Source of the DNA: Spirochaetes bacterium GWF1_49_6
GTDB taxonomy: Bacteria; Spirochaetota; Brevinematia; Brevinematales; GWF1-51-8
Assembly (NCBI GenBank): GCA_001829395.1
Contig: MIBD01000024.1
Location: 6,482 to 13,235 of the forward strand
Length of the DNA stretch: 6,754 nucleotides
Direction of reading: 5' to 3'
The notes under the pieces were generated by a model. The model was not told where the DNA came from and did no database searches. It worked only from the letters and a program-made list of their open reading frames with translations. The position numbers and the translations under genes are program-made. The first letter of the stretch is position 1. Every line of letters starts with the position of its first letter. Shown in pieces: positions 6,574-6,754 of this stretch.

Positions 6574-6754
6574 CTATGCAGTATCCTTTTTCTTCTCCAA
6601 TCCAAATAAAACATCGGGAATCAGCGCGATAATATCCCGCCCCATCGCGGATACGTCGCTGTGCCCCGCCGAGTATTCCTCACCCGCCCTGCCGAGAACA
6701 TAACTCCCCATCAGCGCGGCGTCCCCCGGAGGATATCCCGATGCGAGGAATCCC
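6574..6754 (-). CDS. nnrD: C-terminal end of a probable ADP-dependent NAD(P)H-hydrate dehydratase (5' part outside window)
   Basis: Fifty-nine codons are visible, ending at TAG 6574-6576; the frame runs off the right edge. The tail contains FLASGYPPGDAALMGSYVLG, then RAGEEYSAGH, then SAMGRDIIALIPDVL. This is the ending pattern of the ribokinase-like domain of NnrD/YjeF proteins: the helix after the GTGD loop (ALLAQG-x-P-x-x-AA), a chain with HxxAGD-like spacing, and a final 'asDli..iP' helix. The family repairs hydrated NADH and NADPH using ADP or ATP and is often fused to an epimerase domain, which cannot be judged here. The catalytic GTGD region lies outside the window, so the call rests on the C-terminal helices only. 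The gene looks like a housekeeping neighbour rather than a part of the signalling system, although it is only about 75 nt from the first phosphatase. Confidence 0.65.
   Translation of the reverse strand, partial: GFLASGYPPGDAALMGSYVLGRAGEEYSAGHSDVSAMGRDIIALIPDVLFGLEKKKDTA

Overview
The window is a compact stretch of bacterial chromosome of moderate GC, with every real gene on the minus strand. Read in the direction of transcription (right to left) it holds: the 3' end of a probable NAD(P)H-hydrate dehydratase gene (6574-6754, cut by the window edge); a membrane-anchored SpoIIE/PP2C-type phosphatase (5131-6498); a second, larger SpoIIE/PP2C phosphatase with a multi-pass membrane sensor region (2984-5128); a STAS-domain anti-sigma-factor antagonist (2644-2973); a small GHKL-type (RsbW/SpoIIAB-like) protein (2249-2650); a 112-bp intergenic gap with a plausible promoter; and the first 712 codons of a large secreted protein or lipoprotein with five Ig-like modules and a parallel beta-helix (1-2136, cut by the window edge).

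The four middle genes form one tightly packed operon (2-nt gap, 10-nt gap, 7-nt overlap, each with a Shine-Dalgarno sequence inside or against the preceding gene). Together they are the parts of a partner-switching pathway of the RsbU/RsbV/RsbW or SpoIIE/SpoIIAA/SpoIIAB kind. In such pathways a GHKL protein phosphorylates the STAS protein and a PP2C phosphatase reverses this, so the STAS protein's phosphorylation state decides whether it sequesters the GHKL protein. Two features are unusual. There are two different membrane phosphatases for one STAS protein. The GHKL protein keeps its N-box and its GxG loop but has no recognisable Asp-x-Gly ATP-binding motif. No sigma factor or other output protein is in view.

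The probable lipoprotein gene follows the operon on the same strand and has its own candidate promoter and ribosome-binding site. Whether the switch controls it cannot be told from this sequence.

The organism cannot be fixed. Several SpoIIE phosphatases with 7TM-type sensors, a STAS protein with an SSAG phosphosite, and large beta-helix surface lipoproteins with a relaxed lipobox would fit a spirochaete or another diderm bacterium. This is a weak inference. I saw no tRNA, rRNA, CRISPR array, insertion sequence, attachment site or large repeat.
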